From the NCBI GenBank assembly GCA_937125135.1, contig CAKZLD010000090.1:1-32964 (forward strand): DNA of 32,964 bases, in the 5' to 3' direction. This document shows positions 17,988-27,996 of this stretch, piece after piece. Made by a program: the position numbers and the translations under genes. This DNA comes from an uncultured Ignavibacterium sp. (GTDB lineage Bacteria > Bacteroidota > Ignavibacteria > Ignavibacteriales > Ignavibacteriaceae). Each line of letters starts with the position of its first letter. Position 1 is the first letter of the stretch. Below the pieces are notes generated by a model. The model saw only the letters and a program-made list of their open reading frames with translations, was not told the DNA's origin and searched no databases.

Positions 17988-19019
17988 TTATAGAATCAAC
18001 ATTGCATCTCCGTAGCTGAGGAATCTGTATTTGTCTTTTACTGCTTTTTTATAAGCTTTCATAGTCAAATCAGTTCCTATTAGTGCAGCAACCAGAAGTA
18101 TTAGCGTTGATTCCGGAGCATGAAAATTAGTAATCAACTTTTTTGTTACTTTAAACTGGAATGGAGGATAGATAAACTTATCTGTCCACCCTTTGTTTGG
18201 TTTTATGAATCCTTCTGCAGTAGTACTTGTTTCGAGTGCTCTGCAGGTTGATGTACCCACAATGAATACATTCTTATTATTTCTAATTGCTTCGTTAATT
18301 GATTCTGCGGAAGAGACGGGAATCTCGTAAAACTCAGAATCCATTCGATGCTTTGTCAAATCTTCAACTTCAACAGGTCTGAAAGTTCCTAATCCTATAT
18401 GAAGAATAATAGGCACAATCTTAATTCCTTTTTTTTCGATTTTATGAATTAACTTTTCTGTAAAGTGAAGACCAGCAGTAGGAGCCGCGACAGAGCCGTG
18501 CTGTTTGGCATAAACAGTTTGATAATTTTCTTTATCACTTTGCTCGGGTTCTCTTTTAATGTAAGGTGGAAGTGGAGTATGTCCTATTTTTTCAATTGCA
18601 TCAAAAACGTTTGGCTGATTAAATCTGACAGTTCTTCCTCTTGAAGTTGTGTTATCAATAATTTCACACCATAGAGTATCTGAAAAATATATTTTATTCC
18701 CAATTCTGACTTTTCTTGCTGGATCAACAATCACATCCCAGATGTAATCGTCTTTATTAAGTTCTCTTAAAAGGAAGACTTCAATTTTTGCATTAGTTTT
18801 TTCTTTTTTACCAAAAAGTCTTGCCTGAAAAACTTTTGTTTCATTCACAACCATCACATCGCCTTGGTTCATATAATCAATCACATCGTAGAAATGCTTA
18901 TCCTCCATTTCACCAGTCTGTTTATTAACCACGAGAAGCCTTGCTTTATCCCGCGGTGAAACAGGATATTTAGCAATCAGATTTTTAGGCAAATTATAAT
19001 TAAAATCTGATAATTTCAT
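17988..19019 (-). CDS. queA: S-adenosylmethionine:tRNA ribosyltransferase-isomerase
   Basis: 'LSDFNYNLPKNLIAKYPVSPRDKARLLV', 'TPLPPYIKREPEQSDKENYQTVYAKQHGSVAAPTAGLHFTEKL', 'TNFHAPESTLILLVAALIG', 'YRFLSYGDAMLIL'. Confidence 0.98.
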   Translation of the reverse strand: MKLSDFNYNLPKNLIAKYPVSPRDKARLLVVNKQTGEMEDKHFYDVIDYMNQGDVMVVNETKVFQARLFGKKEKTNAKIEVFLLRELNKDDYIWDVIVDPARKVRIGNKIYFSDTLWCEIIDNTTSRGRTVRFNQPNVFDAIEKIGHTPLPPYIKREPEQSDKENYQTVYAKQHGSVAAPTAGLHFTEKLIHKIEKKGIKIVPIILHIGLGTFRPVEVEDLTKHRMDSEFYEIPVSSAESINEAIRNNKNVFIVGTSTCRALETSTTAEGFIKPNKGWTDKFIYPPFQFKVTKKLITNFHAPESTLILLVAALIGTDLTMKAYKKAVKDKYRFLSYGDAMLIL

Positions 19020-19052
19020 TGCACTACCTTTTATGTTAGTAAAATATAATTA

Positions 19053-19096
19053 ATCCGGAAGAGATGCCTGTTGAAGACATCTCGTACCGGCTAATT
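19053..19096 (-). terminator. Imperfect stem-loop between ppdK and queA, candidate terminator or attenuator of ppdK
   Basis: + strand AATCCGGaAGAGATG ... CATCTcgtaCCGGCTAATT: paired CCGG/CCGG and AGATG/CATCT arms around loop CCTGTTGAAGA. AT-rich tracts on both flanks. Lies in the 83-nt gap. Confidence 0.45.
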
Positions 19097-19102
19097 TTTT
19101 AA

Positions 19103-21880
19103 TTACTTTTTATTCTTCTTTATGGTTTTTGATTTAACTAATTTTTTCGGTGCAGACATTTTCTCTTTGATAACTGCTTGTGCAGCTGCTAAACGTGCAA
19201 TAGGCACTCTGAAAGGTGAACAACTTACATAGTTTAATCCAATATTGTGGCAGAACTCTACTGATTTGGGTTCTCCACCGTGTTCACCGCAAATTCCAAC
19301 TTTGAGATCTGGTCTGGTTTTTCTTCCTTCTTGGACTGCAATTTCCATCAATTTACCTATTGATTCCTGATCAATTGATTGGAAAGGATCTTCGGGAAGA
19401 ATTTTCTTTTCGAGATATTCCGGAAGAAAACCACCAATATCATCTCTCGAAAATCCGAAGCCCATTTGTGTAAGATCGTTAGTTCCAAAAGAGAAAAATT
19501 GAGCAACTTCTGCTATTTTATCTGCAGTCAAAGCAGCACGTGGAATTTCAATCATAGTTCCGGTTAAGTGAGGAATTTTTTTCAATCCGAATTTATCACA
19601 AACTTCTTTATGAACAATATTGATAATATCGTATTGATGTTGAATTTCATTTACGTGGCAAGTTACAGGAATCATTATTTCGGGGAAAGGTTTCTTTCCA
19701 TCTTTCAATAATTCTGCAGTTGCTTCAAAAATTGCTCTAACCTGCATTTCAGTAATTTCAGGATATGTAATTCCCAGTCTCACTCCGCGATGACCCATCA
19801 TCGGATTATTTTCGTGAAGAGAATCTGCTCTTTCATTTAATTCTTCAAGAGAAATTCCAAGACTTTCAGCAAGTTTTTCTCGTTCATCCATTCTGTTTGG
19901 AACAAACTCGTGCAATGGTGGGTCAAGTGTTCTGAAAGTAACCGGATATCCATCCATTGCTTCCAAAGTTCCTTTAACATCTTTCTTGACATAAGGGAAG
20001 AGTTCATCCAATGCTGCTATTCTTTCTGCTTTGGTTTTTGAATGAATCATTTTACGTAGTTTGAACAGAGGTTCTTCCGAACCTTTGCCATAAAACATAT
20101 GTTCTGTTCTAAAAAGTCCGATTCCTTCTGCGCCGAAAGCACGTGCACGGGCTGCATCTTCAGGTGTATCAGCATTAGTTCTTACTTTAAGTTTTCTTAA
20201 ATCATCGCATAATTTCATAAATGACTGGAAGTCAGGATTTTCTTCAGCGGATTTTTTCATAGGAAGTTCACCAAGGTAAACAGTTCCTTTTGTTCCGTTT
20301 AATGTTAGCCAGTCACCTTCTTTAACAGTAACATCACCAACAGTTAAAGATTTTTCTTCATAATTAATTTTTATACTACCAGCCCCAACGATACAACATT
20401 TACCCCAACCACGAGCAACTAAAGCTGCGTGTGAAGTCATTCCTCCGCGTGCAGTTAGAATTGCTTGTGCAGCTCTCATTCCCTCGATATCTTCAGGATT
20501 AGTTTCATCACGAACAAGAATAACTTTTTTACCTTCCTTTGCCCAAGCGACTGCATCATTAGCGGAAAAAACTACTTGTCCTGCAGCTCCGCCTGGTCCT
20601 GCAGGAAGTCCTTTTACAAAAACTTTTGTTTTTAATTCTGCAGAAGGATCAACAATCGGATGCAATAATTCATCAAGCTGAGAGGGTTGTACTCTCATTA
20701 CTGCTTCTTCTTTTGTAATCAGTTTTTCTTTGTACATATCCACAGCCATTTTAACCGCAGCAGGTCCATTTCTTTTTCCAACACGACACTGAAGCATATA
20801 TAATGTGCCTTCCTGAATTGTAAATTCAATGTCGAGCATATCGCGGTAATGCTTTTCAAGAGATTTCTGAATTTTGTGTAATTGTTTATAAGTCTCTGGC
20901 ATTGCGGTTTCGAGTGAAGGCAGATGAGCGGTATGTTCGCTTTTACTAACTTCATTAATTGGATTCGGAGTTCTGATACCAGCAACGACGTCTTCGCCTT
21001 GAGCGTTTGGTAGCCATTCACCATAAAAATAATTTTCACCAGTGGCAGGATTTCTTGTAAATGCAACACCGGTAGCTGAAGTATCACCCATATTTCCAAA
21101 TACCATTGATTGAACATTTACTGCTGTTCCCCAATCATCTGGAATTCCTTCAATTCTTCGATAAGAGATAGCTCTTTTACCCATCCAGCTTTGGAAAACG
21201 GCTGCAATAGCTCCCCAAAGTTGATCCATTGGATCTTCAGGGAAAGGTTTTCCTAAAACTTCTTTTACTTTTTCTTTGTAAATCTCAATAAGTTCCTTTA
21301 AGTCTTCTGCTGTTAAATCAGTGTCAGCGTGAACACCGCGTGCTTCTTTCATTTTATGCATTTCTTTTTCTAATTGTTGTCTGACACCCCTTCCTTCTTC
21401 GGGTTCAATTCCTGCAGCTTTTTCCATAACTACATCTGAGTACATTTGAATTAATCGGCGGTGAGAATCATAAACAAATCTTGGATTTCCTGTTTTGGCA
21501 ATTAAAGCCTCACGCGTTTGATTATTTAATCCTACATTTAGAATTGTTTCCATCATTCCCGGCATAGAAGCTCTTGCCCCGGAACGTACAGAAAGTAAAA
21601 GTGGATTTTTCAAATCGCCAAATTTTGCTCCCATTTGTTTTTCAACTTTTGCGAGAGCATCCTTTACTTGCTTTTCGAGTTCTTTAGGATATTTTTTGTT
21701 GTTCTTATAGTAGGCTGTACAGACTTCTGTTGTAATTGTGAAACCAGCAGGAACAGGAAGACCAATATTTACCATTTCAGCAAGATTGGCTCCTTTACCA
21801 CCGAGTAAAGATTTCATATCGGCTTTACCTTCAGCTTTCTTTCCACCGAAGTAGTAAACGTATTTCTTTGATTTTGTCAT
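19103..21880 (-). CDS. ppdK: Pyruvate, phosphate dikinase
   Basis: 'YVYYFGGKKAEGKADMKSLLGGKGANLAEM', 'SVRSGARASMPGMMETILNVGLN', 'ARGGMTSHAALVARGWGKCCIVGAG', 'FFSFGTNDLTQMGFGFSRDD'. GGAGG upstream of the start. Confidence 0.99.
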   Translation of the reverse strand: MTKSKKYVYYFGGKKAEGKADMKSLLGGKGANLAEMVNIGLPVPAGFTITTEVCTAYYKNNKKYPKELEKQVKDALAKVEKQMGAKFGDLKNPLLLSVRSGARASMPGMMETILNVGLNNQTREALIAKTGNPRFVYDSHRRLIQMYSDVVMEKAAGIEPEEGRGVRQQLEKEMHKMKEARGVHADTDLTAEDLKELIEIYKEKVKEVLGKPFPEDPMDQLWGAIAAVFQSWMGKRAISYRRIEGIPDDWGTAVNVQSMVFGNMGDTSATGVAFTRNPATGENYFYGEWLPNAQGEDVVAGIRTPNPINEVSKSEHTAHLPSLETAMPETYKQLHKIQKSLEKHYRDMLDIEFTIQEGTLYMLQCRVGKRNGPAAVKMAVDMYKEKLITKEEAVMRVQPSQLDELLHPIVDPSAELKTKVFVKGLPAGPGGAAGQVVFSANDAVAWAKEGKKVILVRDETNPEDIEGMRAAQAILTARGGMTSHAALVARGWGKCCIVGAGSIKINYEEKSLTVGDVTVKEGDWLTLNGTKGTVYLGELPMKKSAEENPDFQSFMKLCDDLRKLKVRTNADTPEDAARARAFGAEGIGLFRTEHMFYGKGSEEPLFKLRKMIHSKTKAERIAALDELFPYVKKDVKGTLEAMDGYPVTFRTLDPPLHEFVPNRMDEREKLAESLGISLEELNERADSLHENNPMMGHRGVRLGITYPEITEMQVRAIFEATAELLKDGKKPFPEIMIPVTCHVNEIQHQYDIINIVHKEVCDKFGLKKIPHLTGTMIEIPRAALTADKIAEVAQFFSFGTNDLTQMGFGFSRDDIGGFLPEYLEKKILPEDPFQSIDQESIGKLMEIAVQEGRKTRPDLKVGICGEHGGEPKSVEFCHNIGLNYVSCSPFRVPIARLAAAQAVIKEKMSAPKKLVKSKTIKKNKK

Positions 21881-21926
21881 TGTAACTTTTCCTCCATTAA
21901 ATTTACATTTATTCTGATTATGATAT

Positions 21927-22973
21927 TTAGTTAAGATTATTTTTCAAAAATTCTATAAAACTCTCTTCATTTTCTATTAACATTGAAATTTTAAGGTAAA
22001 ATATATCAATATCGTCAAACTCACGTGCAAATTTAAGCAATTTTACGGCGTCTTTCTCAGTGGTAACTACAGAATGTGCATTTGTCGAATAAAAAGTTTT
22101 TCTTATCTGTTGAACCTCTTTAGTAGTATAATTTTTATGATCTTTGAAAATCAACTGATTTTTTGTGTTCACGCCGGTTTTTGACAGAATTGTAAGAAAA
22201 GAAGTTGGATTAGCTATCCCTGAAATTACTAGACTGTTCTGCCCGTTAAATTCATCCAGCGAATGTTCTGTTTTTCTTGTCATATCAACAAAACTGATTG
22301 CTTTATAATAAGCCGTGAAAATTGGTTTATTAAATTTTTTAAGTTGGTTATCAAATGAAGAATTGTTTTCGTTTGAAAACTTTTTGTTAAGAATAATTGC
22401 ACTTGCACGTTGAATTGATTTTAATGGCTCCCTCATTGAACCTGCAGGTAGCAAAGATTGAGTAAAAATTGACTTGTTAGTTAAAAAGCTTTTGTCAATT
22501 AGTACAAAATCTAAATCCCGTTTAATCCATCTATGCTGAAAAGCATCATCGAGAACAATTACATTTGTATCAACTTCTTTCAATAATTTAACAGCACCTT
22601 CAATTCTTCTTTCAGATACAGCGGCGGGAATTTCGCACTCCATAACGGTTTGATAAATTTCATCACCGCACTTTTCAACATCAATTATGTTTTTTCCGTC
22701 ACCTGATACCAAAAGATAACCTCTCGATTTCCTTCCATATCCTCTACTTAATACCGATGGTTTCCAGCCAAGTTTTTTTAATAATTTTGAAATGTAAATA
22801 ACAAATGGAGTTTTACCAGAGCCACCAACTACAATATTTCCAATAGAAATTACTTTCGCATTTACACCTAAAGATTTAAAGACTTTTGCATCGAACAAAA
22901 AATTTCTGACCGAAATGATTAAGTAATAAATCGGTATTAAAATGAAAGACAATATTTTAATTGCTTTTGACAT
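21927..22973 (-). CDS. lpxK: Tetraacyldisaccharide 4'-kinase
   Basis: 'SIGNIVVGGSGKTPFVIYISKLLKKLGWKPSVLSRGYGRKSRGYLLV', 'GDEIYQTV', 'IVLDDAFQHRWIKRDLDFVLID', 'LPAGSMREPL'. Confidence 0.97.
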   Translation of the reverse strand: MSKAIKILSFILIPIYYLIISVRNFLFDAKVFKSLGVNAKVISIGNIVVGGSGKTPFVIYISKLLKKLGWKPSVLSRGYGRKSRGYLLVSGDGKNIIDVEKCGDEIYQTVMECEIPAAVSERRIEGAVKLLKEVDTNVIVLDDAFQHRWIKRDLDFVLIDKSFLTNKSIFTQSLLPAGSMREPLKSIQRASAIILNKKFSNENNSSFDNQLKKFNKPIFTAYYKAISFVDMTRKTEHSLDEFNGQNSLVISGIANPTSFLTILSKTGVNTKNQLIFKDHKNYTTKEVQQIRKTFYSTNAHSVVTTEKDAVKLLKFAREFDDIDIFYLKISMLIENEESFIEFLKNNLN

Positions 22974-22978
22974 AAAAT

Positions 22979-23629
22979 CTAAAACGACGCTGCCTTTTCC
23001 TGAAGTTGATTCATAATAGATTCACACGCTTTTATAATTTTATCAGTTTCATTATAGTCTAAGTTAGTATCAATCTTTAATGGTTCAGAGTAAATTATTT
23101 TTGCCTTGCTAAACGGCAGAGGTACCTGAAAACTGTCCCAGCTTTTGAGTTGCTTTTTATTAGAAAAACCAACACCAGCCAAAACAAGAGGGATTCCACT
23201 TTTTTTAGCAGTTATAACAGCTCCTGCTTTGAATTTCAACGGAGGTCCTGTTGGTCCATCTGGAGTGATTGCTACTGAATAATTATTTTTAGCACAATCT
23301 ACCATAATTCCCAAAGCAACATCACCGCCTTTGTGGCTTGAACCTCTGATAACGTGATAGTTCCAATGTTTAAGTTGTTTTGCAAGTAAATCACCATCTT
23401 TGCTCAGACTTGTGAGAGCAGAGAAATTTTTATTTCTATGTAAATACCACGGCAAAAGCATAGTTCCGTGCCAAAAAGCCAAAACATAATTTTGATTTTG
23501 GTTTTCAAGATTTTCAATAACAGCTTTATTGACAATCTCAATTCTTAAAGATTTACACAGCAAATCGAGAGAATGTTTTAATATTAAATTTCCAATTACT
23601 CTGTAAAATGTTTGTTTAATTTTTTTCAT
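22979..23629 (-). CDS. Lysophospholipid acyltransferase family protein (DUF374)
   Basis: 'AFWHGTMLLPWYLHRNKNFSALTSLSKDGDLLAKQLKHWNYHVIRGSSHKGGDVAL', 'AITPDGPTGPPLKFKAGAVITAKKSGIPLV'. Confidence 0.93.
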   Translation of the reverse strand: MKKIKQTFYRVIGNLILKHSLDLLCKSLRIEIVNKAVIENLENQNQNYVLAFWHGTMLLPWYLHRNKNFSALTSLSKDGDLLAKQLKHWNYHVIRGSSHKGGDVALGIMVDCAKNNYSVAITPDGPTGPPLKFKAGAVITAKKSGIPLVLAGVGFSNKKQLKSWDSFQVPLPFSKAKIIYSEPLKIDTNLDYNETDKIIKACESIMNQLQEKAASF

Positions 23630-24755
23630 TTACACTATCGATTATCCTTTGAGCAGTTATTTTAGCTGAATCTTTTCTACCTAATATTTGACTTAGTTTT
23701 GATAGTTCCTGTTTCATTAAATCAATTTTCTTCGGATCTGAGAGAATTTCCTCCGATATTCTGAAAATATCTGACTCGTTAACCTGAGATTGAAGTAATT
23801 CAGGAACAACAGTTTTTCCTATAAGAATATTTACAATTCCTATGTTTTTAACTTTTATCAAAAGCATTCCAATAAAATATGAGAGATAGTTAGCTTTATA
23901 TACAATTATCATCGGAAGTCCGATTAAGCCGGCTTCCAAAGTGGAAGTACCGGATTTGATTATTCCGAATTTAGAATGCTTCATTAAATCATATGTGAAA
24001 CCGGAGATAATTTTATATTCATTCGAGTTTACAACTTGCCTAATGTAATTTTCTTCTATAGAATTCGAGCAAGCAACAACAATTTGCAAGTTAAACTTCT
24101 TTGCAATTTTTTCTGCAGCTGAGAAAACATTAGGAAAGATAAATGATACTTCATGTTTCCTGCTTCCGGGTAAAATCAGAAGAATATCTTTATCTTTTTC
24201 TAAATGGAATTTTTCATACAGTTCATTTTTCTCTTTAAAGTTATAATTGCTCAATTTAACAATTAGAGGATGACCAACAAATTCAGCGTCAATTCCATTT
24301 TTTTTATAAAATACTTCTTCAAAAGGAAAAAGAACAAACATTTTAAATACAAGCTTTTTTATCTTCTTGATTCTTCCCTGACCCCAAGCCCAAACCTGAG
24401 GAGAGATATAATAAAAGATTTTTACTCCAAGTTTTTTCAATTTCTTAGCAATACTTAAGTTGAAGCCCGGATAATCAATCAGAATCGCATATTTAGTTTT
24501 TCGTTCAATTACTTCGTTAATCAAATGACGCTGAACTTTCTTAATAAATGGAATATGACGAAGAATTTCCACAAAACCCATAAAATTAAGTTTATCAGAG
24601 TGATAGAGCATTGTTAATCCTGCATTTTGCATATTCACTCCACCGACTCCGAACAGCTCAGTTTCAGGAGATAGATTTTTTATCTCTCTTATAAGTGATG
24701 AGCCGTGTAAATCACCGGAAGCTTCCCCTGCAATAATTAAAATAGAATCAGCCAT
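23616..24755 (-). CDS. lpxB: Lipid-A-disaccharide synthase
   Basis: 'ILIIAGEASGDLHGSSLIREIK', 'LTMLYHSDKLNFMGFVEILRHIPFIKK', 'YISPQVWAWGQGRIKKIKK', 'LPGSRKHEVSFIFP', 'IKSGTSTLEAGLIGLPMIIVYKANYLSY'. Confidence 0.98.
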   Translation of the reverse strand: MADSILIIAGEASGDLHGSSLIREIKNLSPETELFGVGGVNMQNAGLTMLYHSDKLNFMGFVEILRHIPFIKKVQRHLINEVIERKTKYAILIDYPGFNLSIAKKLKKLGVKIFYYISPQVWAWGQGRIKKIKKLVFKMFVLFPFEEVFYKKNGIDAEFVGHPLIVKLSNYNFKEKNELYEKFHLEKDKDILLILPGSRKHEVSFIFPNVFSAAEKIAKKFNLQIVVACSNSIEENYIRQVVNSNEYKIISGFTYDLMKHSKFGIIKSGTSTLEAGLIGLPMIIVYKANYLSYFIGMLLIKVKNIGIVNILIGKTVVPELLQSQVNESDIFRISEEILSDPKKIDLMKQELSKLSQILGRKDSAKITAQRIIDSVNEKN

Positions 24756-25344
24756 AAATTCTGATTAAAAATTTAATAACTAAAAACAATGACACACCAA
24801 ATAGTGCCTGAAGAGTTCGTCTTTCAGAACGAAGACCTGCTGCAATTTTAAATGGTGGTTGTTCAACATTACTATCTTTGTATCGAGTTAATCTGGGGAA
24901 AAATCTTGGCACAGAAGAAAAATATTTTTTATAATGTTCGCCATAAGTTTTCTTCAAATATTCTTCTTCCTCTGAAACTATGAGACTATACTGAATTATG
25001 AAAAAAAGTATAGCAATAATTTGCAAGTAAGGAAAAAGAGCGAGAGACATAATTCCCAATCCTAAATAAATAAGCATATTTCCGACATATAAAGGATTTC
25101 GAACAAAAGCAAACGGACCGCTGATAATTAAGAAAGTTCCGCCGACATTACCGGTTGTACGAGTTTCACTTCCAGCCCAGCTAACACCCCATAATCTTAT
25201 TGCTTCACCAATTACTGAAACAATAAATCCAATTATTAAAGAATGATAAGTTGCCTGTTCAAAAATCACCATAAGAATTAAAAAAGGAATTGGAGTGTAA
25301 CTTCTGTTCTTGAAAAAAAGTTGTGCAAATTTTTGTTTATTCAT
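24748..25344 (-). CDS. Isoprenylcysteine carboxyl methyltransferase (ICMT)/PEMT-like membrane methyltransferase
   Basis: 'GEAIRLWGVSWAGSETRTTGNVGGTFLIISGPFAFVRNPLYVGNMLIYLGLGIMSLALFPYLQ', 'SEEEEYLKKTYGEHYKKYFSSVPRFFP'. Confidence 0.92.
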   Translation of the reverse strand: MNKQKFAQLFFKNRSYTPIPFLILMVIFEQATYHSLIIGFIVSVIGEAIRLWGVSWAGSETRTTGNVGGTFLIISGPFAFVRNPLYVGNMLIYLGLGIMSLALFPYLQIIAILFFIIQYSLIVSEEEEYLKKTYGEHYKKYFSSVPRFFPRLTRYKDSNVEQPPFKIAAGLRSERRTLQALFGVSLFLVIKFLIRIYG

Positions 25345-26060
25345 TCTGCCTCGTAAGCTATTTTTCGTTTTAGCATTGCCTGATGGCTTTTCCTAAGACG
25401 TTTTTTTGATAACAATCTTCTAATTGTTTCAGAAATATCATTAAAATTTTTATATGGGAAAAAAGAAATTCTATTAAGCTCACAGAATTTAAGCAATCCA
25501 TCTTTTGCAAAAATTAAATCACAGTATTGTGCTGCGTCTTTGTCTGAGTTTCCATCGCCGATATAAATAGTGTAATCTTCATCGCTGCTGTTATCTATTA
25601 TGTGCTGCATTTTAGGATTGGATGATGAATTAAAGTCAGGATTATAATAAGGAAAATATGCAGATAGTTTTCCATTATCTATTCGTAGGATATTTGAGTA
25701 AAAAGGAATCCAACTTAGCTTCTCTCTCTGTAGAACTCTTTCGATATAAAAATCAAATCCATCGCTTAAAATGTAAATATCAATTTTATTGGACTTACAG
25801 AACTCAACAAACGAAATGAAAGAATCATCAATTGAAATACTATCAATTAAATCAATTATTTTTTTTTCATCAATAGAATGGACGTTTGCGATAAGTTCTT
25901 CCCAACATTGTCTTGATGTAATAATTCCTTTATGAAGATTAGATATGATTTCCTCAGCTTTTTGTTCATCGCCGAAAGTAAGAAATATCTCCCGACCAAT
26001 ATCTTTTGGAGTAATTGTTCCGTCGAAGTCAACAAAAACTTTGATTTTGCTTGCATCCAT
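25341..26060 (-). CDS. HAD-IB / MtnX-like phosphatase
   Basis: 'KIKVFVDFDGTITPKDIGREIF', 'IDIYILSDGFDFYIERVL', 'YTIYIGDGNSDKDAAQYCDLIFAKDGLLKFC'. Confidence 0.9.
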   Translation of the reverse strand: MDASKIKVFVDFDGTITPKDIGREIFLTFGDEQKAEEIISNLHKGIITSRQCWEELIANVHSIDEKKIIDLIDSISIDDSFISFVEFCKSNKIDIYILSDGFDFYIERVLQREKLSWIPFYSNILRIDNGKLSAYFPYYNPDFNSSSNPKMQHIIDNSSDEDYTIYIGDGNSDKDAAQYCDLIFAKDGLLKFCELNRISFFPYKNFNDISETIRRLLSKKRLRKSHQAMLKRKIAYEAE

Positions 26061-27991
26061 TACTTATTCACTACCATTTTTTTAACAGCAATAAAATCAC
26101 CTGCTTTTAATCTGTAGAAGTAAATTCCGGGCTCTAATTCATCAGCGTTAAAAATTATTGAATGCTTGCCTTCAGAATAATAATCTTTGACTAAAACTTT
26201 AATCGGATTGAGTCGTATATCAAAAATTTCTATTTCAACGTTCTGACCATAAGGAATTGAAAAACTAATAGTAGTTTTTTCGCTAAAGGGATTTGGTGAA
26301 TTCTGAAAAAGGATAAAATCACTGAAATCTGAAATGTAATTAACAGTTGTAATTTCAGAGAATTGGTTTTCTTTGCCTGATATTTTTTGAACAACCTTAT
26401 ATGAGATTAATCCATTTCCATCCGGAAAATCAAAGTATTCATAATAGTTTATGTTATTTGAATTAATCTTTTTTATTGTGGAAATTGTTCTCCAGATAGA
26501 TTCGTTTTCTGCTTTTCTTAAAATATCATACTCAACGATGTTTGATTCATTTGCAGCAAACCATGAAATTTTGACTGAATCACCAAAAAGTTCAGACTTC
26601 AAACCCAGAATTTGACCGGCATAAGTCCCTGTTGAAAAAATTTTTTGTCCATAGATTTCACAACCATCATTTCTTTTATCTTTGAATACAGCTACTGCAC
26701 CACCACTTCTATCTTCAATTAGATTTAAATAGCTTTTCTGAGATTTGGGATATGTTCCCAAATCAACTCCTAAAGAATCCCAAAGAAATTTTTTATCTAA
26801 AGTGATTTTTTGAGCGTAGATATTTCCAAAATCTTCACTTTTTCTTCTGTCAATCCATGCAATGATAAATCCACCCTTGTTATCTGATACAATTTGCTGA
26901 CCGAATTGATCACCTTTGAGAGTTATAATCGGTATAGGACTTTTATCCCATATTTTTTCACCTTTAAGATCAAATGCATCTGCAAATATGTTGCGGTCTT
27001 TATTGAACTCATTTACCCAGGTAATTATTATTCTGTTGTTGAAGAAAGTATGTTTAGGATTTGAATTGCTGCCTTTTAATAAAGTTACTATTTTACCCTC
27101 AGAACCCCACTTTTTAATTCCTTTTGATGAAATCAACTGGTGATAAATTCTTTTATTTTGGGCAAGCACTGTCCAAATTATGTAAAAATCATCACCATAT
27201 TTCGACACGGAAAAATCTATAACATTCTCTTTAGGATTTGAAACAGAGATTGAACTTTTATTTTCCTTATTTGAAATGTTTTCTGATTTAAAGTTTAGAA
27301 CTGATTTATTATTTACTGTTTCGATCCAAAATAAGCCAGAGAATTGACTGTCAATTGCAATGATCTGAGAATTATGAATGACTCCATCTGATTTTTGATA
27401 GCTTACATTCTTTGTTAGAACTTCACCGGAAACACTTAACTTGAAAATTGTTTTACTCATGTTCAGAGGAACCAAGTTACGAGTTATCATACTTACAAAA
27501 ATTTCTCCGAGATTGTTGCAGGAAAGAGTAAAGTCTGTTATTTCTCCCTCAACATTTTCAAGTTGAATTCCGAAATCAGTCCATAGTCTCATTCCACTCT
27601 GATTAACTTTTTGTATTGATAAAGTTTGTCTTTCAGCAGAGATAATTTCTTTCCATAAAATTATTAATTCATCTTTTGGGGAAAGAATAGCAACCGGATT
27701 TAATTTATTGAATTGAGATAATGAAACAGCTTTTCCATCAGCACGAAAACTTACTTTTCCATCTCTATTGAAGTGCAGAAAAAATACATTGTTAAGATTA
27801 GATGAAATAACATCCTGCCAAACGATAAAAGCCCCGCCTTCTTTGCTTTCTCCGAGAACCGTGATATTTGTTGGATCTTTCGGATTTGTTACTAACGGCG
27901 TATTTAAACGAGGATCATTTACCCATTGAGAAAATGAGTAAGGCTGAATGAATAATAAAATTATGAATAATGTTTTTATTGCAAACATCAT
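26060..27991 (-). CDS. Secreted protein with a T9SS type A C-terminal sorting domain
   Basis: Signal peptide; repeated 'IVWQD/IIWKE/IIAWIDRR' beta-strand pattern; C-terminal 'LFQNSPNPFSEKTTISFSIPYGQNVEIEIFDIRLNPIKVLV...LEPGIYFYRLKAGDFIAVKKMVVNK'. Confidence 0.9.
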   Translation of the reverse strand: MMFAIKTLFIILLFIQPYSFSQWVNDPRLNTPLVTNPKDPTNITVLGESKEGGAFIVWQDVISSNLNNVFFLHFNRDGKVSFRADGKAVSLSQFNKLNPVAILSPKDELIILWKEIISAERQTLSIQKVNQSGMRLWTDFGIQLENVEGEITDFTLSCNNLGEIFVSMITRNLVPLNMSKTIFKLSVSGEVLTKNVSYQKSDGVIHNSQIIAIDSQFSGLFWIETVNNKSVLNFKSENISNKENKSSISVSNPKENVIDFSVSKYGDDFYIIWTVLAQNKRIYHQLISSKGIKKWGSEGKIVTLLKGSNSNPKHTFFNNRIIITWVNEFNKDRNIFADAFDLKGEKIWDKSPIPIITLKGDQFGQQIVSDNKGGFIIAWIDRRKSEDFGNIYAQKITLDKKFLWDSLGVDLGTYPKSQKSYLNLIEDRSGGAVAVFKDKRNDGCEIYGQKIFSTGTYAGQILGLKSELFGDSVKISWFAANESNIVEYDILRKAENESIWRTISTIKKINSNNINYYEYFDFPDGNGLISYKVVQKISGKENQFSEITTVNYISDFSDFILFQNSPNPFSEKTTISFSIPYGQNVEIEIFDIRLNPIKVLVKDYYSEGKHSIIFNADELEPGIYFYRLKAGDFIAVKKMVVNK

Positions 27992-27996
27992 AATTA

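Noticed and set aside
20719-21117. 132-aa minus ORF in ppdK
   Set aside because: Alternative frame of the highly conserved ppdK coding sequence.
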